Shown one piece after another: positions 49,711 through 57,856 of a stretch of DNA of 64,000 bases; the stretch's first letter is position 1; every line of letters begins with the position of its first letter. This DNA comes from Actinomadura mexicana (lineage in GTDB: Bacteria > Actinomycetota > Actinomycetes > Streptosporangiales > Streptosporangiaceae). The notes under the pieces are model-generated. The model made no database searches. It was not told where the DNA came from and saw only the letters and a program-made list of their open reading frames with translations. A program made the position numbers and the translations under genes. The stretch is from NCBI RefSeq assembly GCF_900188105.1, contig NZ_FZNP01000006.1, forward strand, positions 124,001-188,000. The letters run 5' to 3'.

Positions 49711-49887
49711 ATGCGAGTCCCACCGAGGCAGGGTGAACCCCGCCCCCTGATCAGCACACGGGCCCTCGTGATCGTCCTGGTGGCGATCGGGGCCGCCGCA
49801 CTCGCCGCCGCCGCTCCGGATCTGGCGATCCCGATCGGGGTGGGCGTGGCGGTCATCACGCTCCTGGCTCAGATCGTCAAGGACTGA
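49711..49887 (+). CDS. small 58-residue membrane protein
   Basis: Starts MRVPPRQGEPRPLISTRALV and continues as two hydrophobic stretches (LVIVLVAIGAAALAAAA and LAIPIGVGVAVITLLAQIV) joined by a short PD-containing turn: a helical hairpin. GGAGG lies 10 nt before the ATG. Upstream (49601-49640) are a TTGACA hexamer and a CACGAG-GCGG-CTCGTG inverted repeat. It overlaps the opposing EamA gene by 11 bp. Function unknown. Confidence 0.65.
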   Translation: MRVPPRQGEPRPLISTRALVIVLVAIGAAALAAAAPDLAIPIGVGVAVITLLAQIVKD

Positions 49888-50866
49888 CCTCGCCGCTCCG
49901 CCCACTCCCGGCGGACACTCGGGCCGCGCGGGCCTGCGTGACGTCGGGCAGGGCGCGCCGAATGCGGGCGCGCTGGGTGAGGGCCACGCAGACCAGCACG
50001 GCCACGGCCGCCAGCGCGGTCGTGGCGTCGATCCGTTCGCCGAGGAGGACGCCCGACCAGAACAGGGTGAGCATGGGCTGGGTGAGCTGGATCTGGCTGG
50101 CGCGGGCGATCCCGGCCCGCGCCAGGCCCTCGTACCAGGCGAAGAAGCCGAGGTAGGCGGAGAAGACGGACACGTAGCCGAAGCCGAGCAAGGCGTGGGC
50201 CGTCCAGGCGGGGTGGGTCGTGGCGAGCAGCCACCCGGTGACCGGGACGGTGACGGGGGCCGCCAGCACGAGCGCCCAGGAGATGACGCGCCAGCCCGGC
50301 ATGTCGCGGGCCAGGCGCGCGCCCTCGGCGTAGCCGGCCGCGCAGGTGAGAAGGGCGGTGAACAGCAGCAGGTCGGCGGGCGTGACGCGGCCCGCCCCGC
50401 GGACCAGGGCGAAGGCGGTGACGCAGGCCGCGCCGGCCGCGCTCGCGACCCAGAAGGCGCGGGAGGGGCGCTCCCCCGCGCGCAGGACCCCGAGCACGGC
50501 GGTGGCGGCGGGCAGCAGCCCGACGACGACGGCCGAGTGGCCGGAGGAGGCGCCGTGGTCGAGCGCGAGCGTGGAGAACATCGGGAACCCGAAGACCACC
50601 CCGGCGACGACGACCGCGAAACTCGCCCGCTGCCCGCGGCGCGGCGGGCGCGCCCGCACCGATAGCAGTGCGATGGCGGCAAGAACGCTCGCGGCGGCGG
50701 AGCGGCCGATGCCGATCACGTACGGGTCGAGCCCCTCAAGCCCGAAGACCGTGCTCGGAATGGTGAGAGAGAAGGTCAGGACGCCGAGTGCCGCGAGCCC
50801 GAGACCCGTCCCGGAGGTTCCGGCCGCTATCCGCGTGAAGCCGGTAGCGCTATCTTTGATCCTCAT
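49877..50866 (-). CDS. EamA/DMT family transporter
   Basis: 329-residue ten-helix drug/metabolite exporter (start region GLGLAALGVLTFSLTIPSTV, second half QIQLTQPMLTLFWSGVLLGE). Its ATG (50866-50864) overlaps, on the opposite strand, the ATG of the MocR regulator (50865-50867). That leaves no room for a ribosome binding site outside the other gene, so it is probably leaderless. The partner regulator very likely controls it; MocR proteins often regulate adjacent exporters. Confidence 0.9.
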   Translation of the reverse strand: MRIKDSATGFTRIAAGTSGTGLGLAALGVLTFSLTIPSTVFGLEGLDPYVIGIGRSAAASVLAAIALLSVRARPPRRGQRASFAVVVAGVVFGFPMFSTLALDHGASSGHSAVVVGLLPAATAVLGVLRAGERPSRAFWVASAAGAACVTAFALVRGAGRVTPADLLLFTALLTCAAGYAEGARLARDMPGWRVISWALVLAAPVTVPVTGWLLATTHPAWTAHALLGFGYVSVFSAYLGFFAWYEGLARAGIARASQIQLTQPMLTLFWSGVLLGERIDATTALAAVAVLVCVALTQRARIRRALPDVTQARAARVSAGSGRSGEVSP

Positions 50867-50879
50867 GAAACACGATAGC
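50849..50879. promoter_or_regulatory. symmetrical divergent promoter/operator on the shared start codons
   Basis: GCTATC at 50849-50854 and GATAGC at 50874-50879 form an inverted repeat whose centre (50864) is exactly the overlapping CATG of the two genes. The arms provide TATCTT (plus strand, 50851-50856) and TATCGT (minus strand, 50877-50872), each at -10 distance from its own ATG. Confidence 0.65.
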
Positions 50880-52256
50880 AGTGTGGCGGCGCTGGCCGGC
50901 CGGCTGCGCGCGGAGGTCCGCCGGATGAGCCCCGGCGAGCGCCTGCCGTCGAGCCGTGCGCTGGTCGAGCGGCACCGGGTCAGCCCGGTCACGGTGTCGC
51001 GGGCGCTCGGGCTGCTGGCCGCCGAGGGCCTGGTGGTGACGCGGCCCGGCAGCGGAGCGTTCGCCGCGCCGCGGGCCGAGACCGCCGCGGAACCGGCCGA
51101 CTTCGGCTGGCAGGCGGTGACGCTCGGCGACCGGTCAGTGGACCCGTCCGGGGTGTCGTGGCTGCTCACCCCGGCGCCGGACGGCGTGGTCGCGCTCAGC
51201 GGCGGCTACCTGCACCCGGCGCTCCAGCCGGTGCGGGCGCTCGCGACGGCGGCGGCGCGGGCGGCCCGTCGCCCGGACGCGTGGGAGATGCCGCGGCTCG
51301 GCGGCGCGCCGGAGCTGCGCGCCTGGTTCGCCCGCACGGTCGGCGGCGCCGTCTCCCCCGCCGACGTGCTGATCACGAGCGGTGGCCAGCAGTCGCTGAC
51401 GACCGTGCTGCGGGCACTGCTCCCGCCGGGCGCCCCGGTGCTGGTCGAGTCGCCGACGTACCTGGGCGTCCTGGCGGTGGCGCGGGCGAGCGGGCTGCAT
51501 CCGGTGCCCGTCCCGGTGGACGCGGGCGGCGTCCGTCCCGATCTGCTCGCGGAGGCGTTCGCGATCAGCGGGGCGCGCGTGTTCTACACGCAGCCCGCCT
51601 TCCACAACCCGACCGGCACGGTGCTGGGGGCCGAACGGCGCGAGCGGGTGCTGGACGTGGCGCGCGCGGCGGGCGCGTTCGTGGTGGAGGACGACTTCGC
51701 TCGGCACCTCGGCATCGACGCGCCCCCGCCGCCGCTGATCGCGCAGGACGCCGACGGCCGGGTCGTGCACGTCGCGTCCCTCACCAAGGCCACCGCGCCC
51801 AGTCTGCGGGTGGCCGCAGTGGTCGCCCGGGGGCCGGTCGCCGAGCGGATCCGCGCGACGCAGCTCGTCGAGGAGTTCTTCCCCGCCAGGCCGCTGCAGG
51901 AGACGCTGCTGGAACTGGTCAGCTCGCCGGGATGGCCGCGCCACCTGCGCGCCGTCCGGGCCGCCCTGCGCTCGCGCCGGGACGCGCTCCTCACCGCGTT
52001 CGCCCGCGACCTGCCGGAGCTGCGGGTGAACCGCCCGGCGGGCGGCCTGCACCTGTGGGCCCGGCTGCCGGACGGCGTGGACGACACCGCGCTGGCCGAG
52101 GCCGCGCTGCGCGCCGGCGTCCTGGTCAGCGCGGGGCGCCCGTTCTTCCCCGCCGAGGCCCCCGCCCCCCACCTGCGGATCAGCTACGGGACGGCGGCGT
52201 CGGAGGCGGAGCTGGCCGAGGGCGTGCGCCGCCTCGCCGCCGTCCTGCGGTCATGA
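50865..52256 (+). CDS. MocR-type GntR/aminotransferase-like transcriptional regulator
   Basis: 463-residue fusion: GntR winged helix (1-75, GERLPSSRALVERHRVSPVT) joined to a fold-type I PLP aminotransferase domain. PLP lysine is Lys308 in ASLTKATAPS; other contacts are NPTGT (248-252), VVEDDFAR and SGGQQ. Such proteins sense pyridoxal phosphate or an amino-acid adduct. ATG 50865 overlaps the divergent exporter start, and no conserved sequence lies upstream. It most likely controls itself and the exporter from the palindrome at 50849-50879. It converges on the VOC gene with a 6-bp overlap. Confidence 0.92.
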   Translation: MKHDSSVAALAGRLRAEVRRMSPGERLPSSRALVERHRVSPVTVSRALGLLAAEGLVVTRPGSGAFAAPRAETAAEPADFGWQAVTLGDRSVDPSGVSWLLTPAPDGVVALSGGYLHPALQPVRALATAAARAARRPDAWEMPRLGGAPELRAWFARTVGGAVSPADVLITSGGQQSLTTVLRALLPPGAPVLVESPTYLGVLAVARASGLHPVPVPVDAGGVRPDLLAEAFAISGARVFYTQPAFHNPTGTVLGAERRERVLDVARAAGAFVVEDDFARHLGIDAPPPPLIAQDADGRVVHVASLTKATAPSLRVAAVVARGPVAERIRATQLVEEFFPARPLQETLLELVSSPGWPRHLRAVRAALRSRRDALLTAFARDLPELRVNRPAGGLHLWARLPDGVDDTALAEAALRAGVLVSAGRPFFPAEAPAPHLRISYGTAASEAELAEGVRRLAAVLRS

Positions 52257-52604
52257 GGCGGTGCAGAGGCAGAACTCGTTGCCCTCGGGGTCGCGCCAGA
52301 CCTGGAACGGGTGCGCCGGGCCCCCCGCGGGCCCGGCGGCCGGGCTGGCGCCGAGGCTCTCCGCCCGCTCGCCGGCGGAGCGGATGTCCGGGACGTCCAG
52401 ATCCAGGTGCAGCCGGTTCTTGACCTTCCTGCCCTCGGGCACGCGCTGGAACGACAGGATCGGCCCGCCCGGCCCCAGCGGCTCCAGGTCCAGCCAGTCG
52501 TCGCTCTCCGCCGTCGTCTTCATGCCGAGGAGGCCGCCCCAGAAGGCCGCCATGGCGCCCAGGTCGGCGCAGTCGATGACGAGGTTGCCCACCTTCGGGT
52601 TCAT
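52251..52604 (-). CDS. VOC family (glyoxalase/bleomycin-resistance-like) protein
   Basis: 117-residue vicinal-oxygen-chelate protein: MNPKVGNLVIDCADLGAMAA with FWGGLLGM, LHLDLDVPDIRSAGERAESL and the metal-strand ending DPEGNEFCLCTA. Likely a small-molecule binding or resistance protein; substrate unknown. Its ATG overlaps the stop of the preceding 84-residue gene (ATGA), making a two-gene operon. Confidence 0.9.
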   Translation of the reverse strand: MNPKVGNLVIDCADLGAMAAFWGGLLGMKTTAESDDWLDLEPLGPGGPILSFQRVPEGRKVKNRLHLDLDVPDIRSAGERAESLGASPAAGPAGGPAHPFQVWRDPEGNEFCLCTAS

Positions 52605-52855
52605 CGCAGGACCCCCGCCGCCCGGACGGGGCGCGCCGCGGCGCGGGCGCAGTACGCGGCGGGAGGCGTGCGCCGCGCCCGGTGCAGCCCGCCGAGCCGG
52701 TCGCGGACCCAGGCCCGCCTCTGGGCGGCGCGCTCCCGCGCCCGCGCGCGGGCGGTGAGCCTCGCCTCGACGATGTCGGCGTGCAGGCGGGCGTACTCGC
52801 GTTCGGCATAGGCATGGCGCGTCGCGAGCACCGCGAAGTACGGCAGCTCGTTCAT
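52601..52855 (-). CDS. hypothetical 84-residue Arg-rich protein
   Basis: Starts MNELPYFAVLATRHAYAERE, then a long Arg/Ala helix (IVEARLTARARARERAAQRR). Excellent ribosome binding site GGGAGGAC 6 nt before the ATG, and ATGA coupling to the VOC gene downstream, so it is a real gene despite its small size. The sequence suggests a nucleic-acid- or membrane-surface-associated helix. I do not recognise a family. Confidence 0.75.
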   Translation of the reverse strand: MNELPYFAVLATRHAYAEREYARLHADIVEARLTARARARERAAQRRAWVRDRLGGLHRARRTPPAAYCARAAARPVRAAGVLR

Positions 52856-52892
52856 GGTCGTCCTCCCGTTCATTGACACCATCCAAACCGTA

Positions 52893-52954
52893 ATGCCGGT
52901 GTTGCTCCTCGCGCAACCAGCAAAAGCTTTATGCCGGTGTCTACCCTTGGTAGA
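52893..52954. promoter_or_regulatory. divergent control region with direct and inverted repeats
   Basis: The decamer ATGCCGGTGT occurs at 52893-52902 and again at 52931-52940. Next to the second is TCTACC-CTT-GGTAGA (52940-52954). The region lies between the 84-residue gene and the CGNR gene and probably binds the CGNR regulator. Confidence 0.5.
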
Positions 52955-52961
52955 GTTCCCC

Positions 52962-53558
52962 ATGGACGAGCAGGAGGGCGCGATGGCCGGCACCGACACG
53001 GGCGAGGGCTCCGCGCCGCCACCGGCCGATCCCGCGCTGCTGCTGGCGGACTTCGTCAACACGCTCGACGTCGAGTCCGCCGCCGACGAGATCGCCACCC
53101 CCGCCGGACTCGCCGGATGGCTGGCCGGACGCGGGCTCGTCCCCGAGGGCACCGGCTCCGACGACGCCGACGTCCGCACCGCAGGCGCGCTGCGCGAGGG
53201 CCTCCGCGAGGCCATGGAGGCCCACCACGGGCCGCAGGACGCCGGCATTCCAGACGATCTGGAGGACGTGCTGGCCGCGCTGCCGCTGCGCGTCACGCTG
53301 GCCGGTCCGCGCCCCGCGCTCGTCCCGCTCGATCCGCCCGGCGCCGCCGCGGGCGGCCTGGCCCGGATCGCCGCCGCGATCATGGACTCCGTCGCCGCCG
53401 GGACCTGGCCGCGCCTGAAGACCTGCCAGGTCGACGACTGCCGCTGGGCGTTCCTGGACACCTCCAAGAACCGCTCGCGCACCTGGTGCTCGATGAGGGT
53501 CTGCGGCAACCGCACCAAGACCCGCGCCTACCGGGCGCGGCGGCGCGCTCCCGCATAG
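52962..53558 (+). CDS. CGNR zinc-finger transcriptional regulator (ABATE domain)
   Basis: 198-residue protein with an N-terminal ABATE domain (LLLADFVNTLDVE) and a C-terminal CGNR zinc finger: CQVDDCRWAFLDTSKNRSRT then WCSMRVCGNRTKTRAYRARR. These stress-linked regulators bind DNA with the finger. ATG 52962 follows TAGAGT (52951-52956) by 5 nt, so a leaderless mRNA is possible; ATG 52983 with AGGAGG ahead of it is an alternative. Divergent from the 84-residue/VOC operon, its probable target. Confidence 0.87.
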   Translation: MDEQEGAMAGTDTGEGSAPPPADPALLLADFVNTLDVESAADEIATPAGLAGWLAGRGLVPEGTGSDDADVRTAGALREGLREAMEAHHGPQDAGIPDDLEDVLAALPLRVTLAGPRPALVPLDPPGAAAGGLARIAAAIMDSVAAGTWPRLKTCQVDDCRWAFLDTSKNRSRTWCSMRVCGNRTKTRAYRARRRAPA

Positions 53559-53610
53559 CCGGCGCTCGCTAGGGTGGGCCGGGATCCCGGCGAGAGGACG
53601 TGAGCACGGC

Positions 53611-54171
53611 ATGGCGGATGTGGGGGTGCGGCCCGCGCGGCGCGCGGACGCGGCCGCCGTCGCCGGCATCCAGGTGATGGCATGGCGGCACGGGTACCGC
53701 GACCTGCTGCCGGCGGACGTCCTGACCCAGGTCACCAGTGACGCCGCGGTGGAGCGGTGGCGCGACAGGTGGGCTGAGGCGGCGACCGCGCCGCCGAGCC
53801 CGCGGCACCGGCTCCTGGTCGCGGTGGCCTCCGACATCGTCGTGGGCTTCGCCGCGCACGCCCCGGCCGAGGACGCCGACCTCGACCCGGCCGGCGCCGC
53901 CGAGCTGATCACCTTGCTGGTCGACCCGCTGCACGCGCGCGCCGGGCACGGCAGCCGGCTGCTCGCCGCCACCGTGGACCTGCTCCGCGAGGACGGCTTC
54001 ACCACCCTGGTCTCCTGGGTGTTCGACGGCGACGAGGTGACGCGCACGTTCCTCGGCTCGGCCGGCTGGGCGCCCGACGGCACGGCCCGGACGCTCGACA
54101 TGGGCGAGCCCGTCCGGCAGATCCGGCTGCACACCGACATCAGCGCCCCGCCGGACGGGACGGGCTCCTAG
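53611..54171 (+). CDS. GNAT family N-acetyltransferase
   Basis: 186-residue acetyl-CoA-dependent acyltransferase: VRPARRADAAAVAGIQVMAW, then LITLLVDPLHARAGHGSRLL (the acetyl-CoA loop RxxGxG/A) and a final FLGSAGWAPDGTART strand typical of RimI-like GNATs. Acceptor unknown. ATG has GAGAGGA 12 nt upstream. It is followed 48 bp later by an MFS exporter on the same strand; acetyltransferase plus exporter might form a resistance pair, which is inference. Confidence 0.88.
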   Translation: MADVGVRPARRADAAAVAGIQVMAWRHGYRDLLPADVLTQVTSDAAVERWRDRWAEAATAPPSPRHRLLVAVASDIVVGFAAHAPAEDADLDPAGAAELITLLVDPLHARAGHGSRLLAATVDLLREDGFTTLVSWVFDGDEVTRTFLGSAGWAPDGTARTLDMGEPVRQIRLHTDISAPPDGTGS

Positions 54172-54219
54172 CCAGGGGTCGGTGAGGCGCACGGGCGATC
54201 CGGCCATATCTTGGAGGTC

Positions 54220-55869
54220 GTGCCCGAGTCCACTTTTCTGACGCCGCCCCGTGCCTGCGCACCGGCGCCCTCCGCCCGGCACCGCCGGCTCGGCCTGGTC
54301 GTGATGAGCCTCGGCGTCTCGCTGGTCGTGGTGGACGCCACGATCATGGGCGTCCTGCTGCCCCGGATCGTCTCCGACCTGGGCCTTTCCACCTCGGGCG
54401 CGGAGTGGGCGACCTCGGTGTACTCGCTGGTGTTCGCCGCGCTGCTCATCCCGTTCGGGCGGCTGGGCGACCTGGTCGGGCGCCGCCGGATGTTCGTGCT
54501 CGGGGTGGCGGTGTTCGCGGCGGCGAGCCTCGCCGCCGCGCTGGCCCCCGGCGGCGCGGCCCTGATCGGCGCGCGGGCGCTGCAGGGCGTCGGCGCCTCG
54601 ATGCTCATGCCGGCGACGCTGTCCACGGTGAACGCGGTGTTCACCGGGCGGGACCGGGCCGTCGCCTTCGGCGTCTGGGGCTCGATGATCAGCGGTATGG
54701 CGGCGCTCGGGCCGCTCGCCGGCGGCGCCCTGGCCACCGGCGGCGGCTGGCGGTGGGCGTTCGGGGTGAACCTGCCGCTCGGCGCCGTCCTGATCGCCGG
54801 GGCGCTGCGGTTCATGCCCGAGACGCGCACGCCCCTGCCGGGCGGCGCGCGGCGCGAGATCGACTGGGCGGGCGGCGTGCTGGCCGCCCTCGGCCTCGGC
54901 GCGCTGGTCTGGGGGATCATCGAGGGGCAGACGTACGGGTGGTGGGCCGCGACGCGCCCGTTCACCGCCGGCGGGTTCCGCTGGCCGGAGGCGGCCACGT
55001 CCCCCGTCCCCGTGGTCCTGGCGCTCGGCGCCGTACTGATCGCGGCGCTGGTCGTGGTCGAGCGGTCCCGAGCGGCGGCGGGGCGCCCGGTGATGCTCGA
55101 CCTGGCGCTGTTCCGCATCCCCAACTTCCGGCGCGGCAACCTGACCTCGGCGCTGATCAACGTGGGCGAGCTCGGGCTGCTGTTCGTCCTGCCGCTGTTC
55201 CTGCTGGGCGTGCACGGCACGAACCCGCTGCAGATCAGCCTGGCGATCCTGCCGCTGGCCGTCGGCGCGTTCGTGTCCGGCGGGTGCGCGGGCAGGCTCG
55301 CCGACAGGCGCGGCCCCCACCGGGTCGTGCAGATCGGCCTGGTGCTGGAGGTCGCCGCGGTCCTCGGGCTGGCCCTCACCGTCTCGGCGACGACCGGCAG
55401 CCTCGGGCTCGCGCCGTGGATGCTGCTGTACGGGCTGGGGCTCGGCCTGACGTCGGCGCAGCTGGCGAACGTCTCGCTCGCGGACGTCCCGCCCGCGCAG
55501 TCGGGCCAGGCGTCCGGCACCCAGTCGACGGCCCGGCAGGTCGGCGCGGCACTCGGCATCGCCGCGATCGGGACGGTGTACGCGACGAGCCTCGGGCACG
55601 CGATGACCGACCGGCTGGCGGGCTCCTCGCTGAGCCCGGAGCGGCGGGCGGTCCTCGCCCACGACCTGCGCCACAGCGCCGGGACCTCCGGGCGTGATCT
55701 GCACCACAAGCCCGGGCTGGCCGCCGAGGCGCACGCCGCGGACGCCAGCCTCGCCGTCGCGACCAGGAACGCGGCCCTGACCACCGCGGCGATCCTCGCC
55801 CTCGGGCTCGGCCCCGCGCTGCGGCTGCGCCCGAGCACTGATCTTCATCGGGAAGAATCGAAGCGCTAG
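54220..55869 (+). CDS. MFS transporter, DHA2 (14-helix drug:H+ antiporter) family
   Basis: 549-residue multidrug-type exporter. Family signatures: MSLGVSLVVVDATIMGVLLP (motif D1-like), loop 2-3 GRLGDLVGRRRMFVLG, motif C-like GASMLMPATLSTVN and GALATGGGWRWAFGVNLPLG. GTG 54220 is chosen because TATCTT (54207-54212) sits 7 nt upstream as a leaderless -10; an in-frame TTG lies at 54211. Ends 28 bp before menA. Substrate unknown. Confidence 0.88.
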   Translation: MPESTFLTPPRACAPAPSARHRRLGLVVMSLGVSLVVVDATIMGVLLPRIVSDLGLSTSGAEWATSVYSLVFAALLIPFGRLGDLVGRRRMFVLGVAVFAAASLAAALAPGGAALIGARALQGVGASMLMPATLSTVNAVFTGRDRAVAFGVWGSMISGMAALGPLAGGALATGGGWRWAFGVNLPLGAVLIAGALRFMPETRTPLPGGARREIDWAGGVLAALGLGALVWGIIEGQTYGWWAATRPFTAGGFRWPEAATSPVPVVLALGAVLIAALVVVERSRAAAGRPVMLDLALFRIPNFRRGNLTSALINVGELGLLFVLPLFLLGVHGTNPLQISLAILPLAVGAFVSGGCAGRLADRRGPHRVVQIGLVLEVAAVLGLALTVSATTGSLGLAPWMLLYGLGLGLTSAQLANVSLADVPPAQSGQASGTQSTARQVGAALGIAAIGTVYATSLGHAMTDRLAGSSLSPERRAVLAHDLRHSAGTSGRDLHHKPGLAAEAHAADASLAVATRNAALTTAAILALGLGPALRLRPSTDLHREESKR

Positions 55870-55897
55870 TCCCCCTGTCGTCCCACGAGAACAAGCG

Positions 55898-56770
55898 GTG
55901 ACTGTGGCCACGCTCTCCCAATGGGTCGCCGGATCCCGGCCCCGCACCCTGCCCGCGTCCCTCGTCCCCGTCGTCGTCGGCACCGGCGTCGCGGTGGGCG
56001 AGGGCGACCCCGTCTGGTGGCGCGGTGTCCTCGCCGCCGTCGTCGCGCTCGTGCTGCAGGTCGGGGTGAACTACTCCAACGACTACAGCGACGGCATCCG
56101 CGGCACCGACGAGGACCGCGTCGGGCCGCTGCGGCTCGTCGGGTCGAAGGCCGCCCCGCCCAGGCAGGTGCTGGCCGCCGCGCTCGGCTGCTTCCTCGTC
56201 GCCGCCGTGGCCGGGCTCGTCCTGGCCGCCGTGACGACGTGGTGGCTGCTGCTCGTCGGCGCGTTCGCGATCCTCGCCGCCTGGTTCTACACGGGCGGCA
56301 AGACGCCGTACGGGTACCGCGCGCTGGGCGAGGTCTCGGTGTTCGTGTTCTTCGGCCTGGTCGCCGTCGTCGGGACGACCTACGTCCAGATCGAGGAGCT
56401 GCCGTGGGAGGCGTGGGCGGCGGCGGTCCCGATCGGGCTGCTGGCGTGCGGGATGCTCGTCGCCAACAACCTGCGCGACATCCCCACCGACCGGGAGTCG
56501 GGCAAGCGGACCCTCGCCGTCGTGCTGGGCGACCGCTGGACCCGGATCCTGTACGCGGCGTGCACCGCGCTGCCGTTCATGTTCGCCCTGGCCCTGGCCG
56601 CCCCGCACCCGTGGGCGCTGCTCGCGCTGCTGGCGGCGCCGCTGTCGCTGCCGCCGACGCAGAAGGTGCTGAACGGCGCGACCGGCCCCGCCCTGATCCC
56701 GGTGCTCGGCGAGACCGGCCGGCTGCAGATCGCCTACGGTGTGCTGCTCGCGGTCGGCCTGGCGCTCTGA
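55898..56770 (+). CDS. menA: 1,4-dihydroxy-2-naphthoate polyprenyltransferase
   Basis: UbiA-superfamily membrane enzyme of 290 residues, eight or nine helices, that prenylates DHNA to demethylmenaquinone. The first Asp-rich motif is VNYSNDYSDGIRGTDEDR (about 61-78), the second NNLRDIPTDRESGKRTLAV (about 190-208). SRPRTLPASLVPVVVGTG is a MenA-type N-terminus. GTG start. No other men genes are nearby. Its last 37 bp overlap the opposing membrane-protein gene. Confidence 0.93.
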   Translation: MTVATLSQWVAGSRPRTLPASLVPVVVGTGVAVGEGDPVWWRGVLAAVVALVLQVGVNYSNDYSDGIRGTDEDRVGPLRLVGSKAAPPRQVLAAALGCFLVAAVAGLVLAAVTTWWLLLVGAFAILAAWFYTGGKTPYGYRALGEVSVFVFFGLVAVVGTTYVQIEELPWEAWAAAVPIGLLACGMLVANNLRDIPTDRESGKRTLAVVLGDRWTRILYAACTALPFMFALALAAPHPWALLALLAAPLSLPPTQKVLNGATGPALIPVLGETGRLQIAYGVLLAVGLAL

Positions 56771-57765
56771 CTCCCGGCCAGGGCGCTCCGGCTCTCGGCC
56801 AGCAGGAACGCGCCGGTGAGGCCGGTGACGAGCCCGGCGAGCACCCCGGCGAGGGCGGCCAGGCCCGTGGCGGACGCGGCGTCCGGCGCCAGGAAGCCGG
56901 GCCGGCCGAGCACCACGAGCAGCCCGTAGAGGGACGCCGCGAACATGGTGCCGGAACCGGCCCAGGCGACGGCGAGCGGCACCACGAACCGGCCCGGGCG
57001 GCCCGCGCGCTGGACGATCAGCACGAGCGCGGCCGCGGCGGCGACCGCCAGCAGGCCCTCCACGCCGTCGGCCAACTGCTGGGCCAGGTTCCGGTCGGCG
57101 GCCTCGTGGCCGTGGAGGCCCGCCGTCCCTCCGAACGCCCAGAAGAGCTGCACGGCCGCGAAGACCGCGGCCGGGACCGCCGCCCCTCGTGCCAGGAGCA
57201 CCTGCAGCGGGTGGGACGGGCCCTCGGGGACGCTCCTGGTGCGGATCTCGAACGTCCGCGGCCACCGGTCGCGCGCGTACAGGACGAACGCCGTCAGCAA
57301 GCCGATGCCCTGCACGGTGAAGCCCGAGTAGACGACGCCGTACACCCACCCCTGGAGCGCGTTGTCATCGCCCGTGAGCGGCTCGGACGAGAAGAGCGTC
57401 TGCAGGAGCGTCCCGAGCGGGACGGCGAGGACGATCGGCGCGAGCAGGCCCACCGCGACCCAGATCGGCGCCAGCACCAGCCACGCCGGGATCCGGCGGC
57501 CCCAGCCGAAGGTGAACGCCGACACGACCAGCACGGCCGCCGCGTCCATGCCGAGGGTGACCGCGTTGCCCACGTACAGCGCGGAGTCCTCGGCCGCGGC
57601 GGCGTCGGTCCAGCCGACGGTGCCGCCCGAAAGCCACGTGATCTTGATGGTCAGGTAGGGGACGCACGCGGCGATCGTCGCCGCGCAGACGGCCAGGCGC
57701 GCGCGCCCCGGGCCGCCGTGCACGGCGCGCGTCCGTCCGGCGGGCCGGTGAACTGAAACGGTCAT
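56734..57765 (-). CDS. hypothetical polytopic membrane protein
   Basis: 343-residue protein with about nine hydrophobic segments, beginning MTVSVHRPAGRTRAVHGGPG, with a large first outside loop containing ITWLSGGTVGWTD. I recognise no family beyond similar actinobacterial hypotheticals. ATG 57765 is chosen because the preceding frame is Arg/Gly-rich without conservation. 3' end overlaps menA by 37 bp. Confidence 0.75.
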   Translation of the reverse strand: MTVSVHRPAGRTRAVHGGPGRARLAVCAATIAACVPYLTIKITWLSGGTVGWTDAAAAEDSALYVGNAVTLGMDAAAVLVVSAFTFGWGRRIPAWLVLAPIWVAVGLLAPIVLAVPLGTLLQTLFSSEPLTGDDNALQGWVYGVVYSGFTVQGIGLLTAFVLYARDRWPRTFEIRTRSVPEGPSHPLQVLLARGAAVPAAVFAAVQLFWAFGGTAGLHGHEAADRNLAQQLADGVEGLLAVAAAAALVLIVQRAGRPGRFVVPLAVAWAGSGTMFAASLYGLLVVLGRPGFLAPDAASATGLAALAGVLAGLVTGLTGAFLLAESRSALAGSQSARPTASSTP

Positions 57766-57856
57766 GGTCCGACGATTTCCCGGGCCGCCCGCGCCGCGCC
57801 TCCCGCCGCGGAGGGAGGTCCGGCGCACCGCTCCCCCGCAAGGGTGAAACGACCTG

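Noticed and set aside
53570..53575. TAGGGT upstream of the GNAT gene as a RecA-NDp -10
   Set aside because: There is no TTGTCAGTGGC-like block at N6 upstream, so it is only a generic -10-like hexamer.
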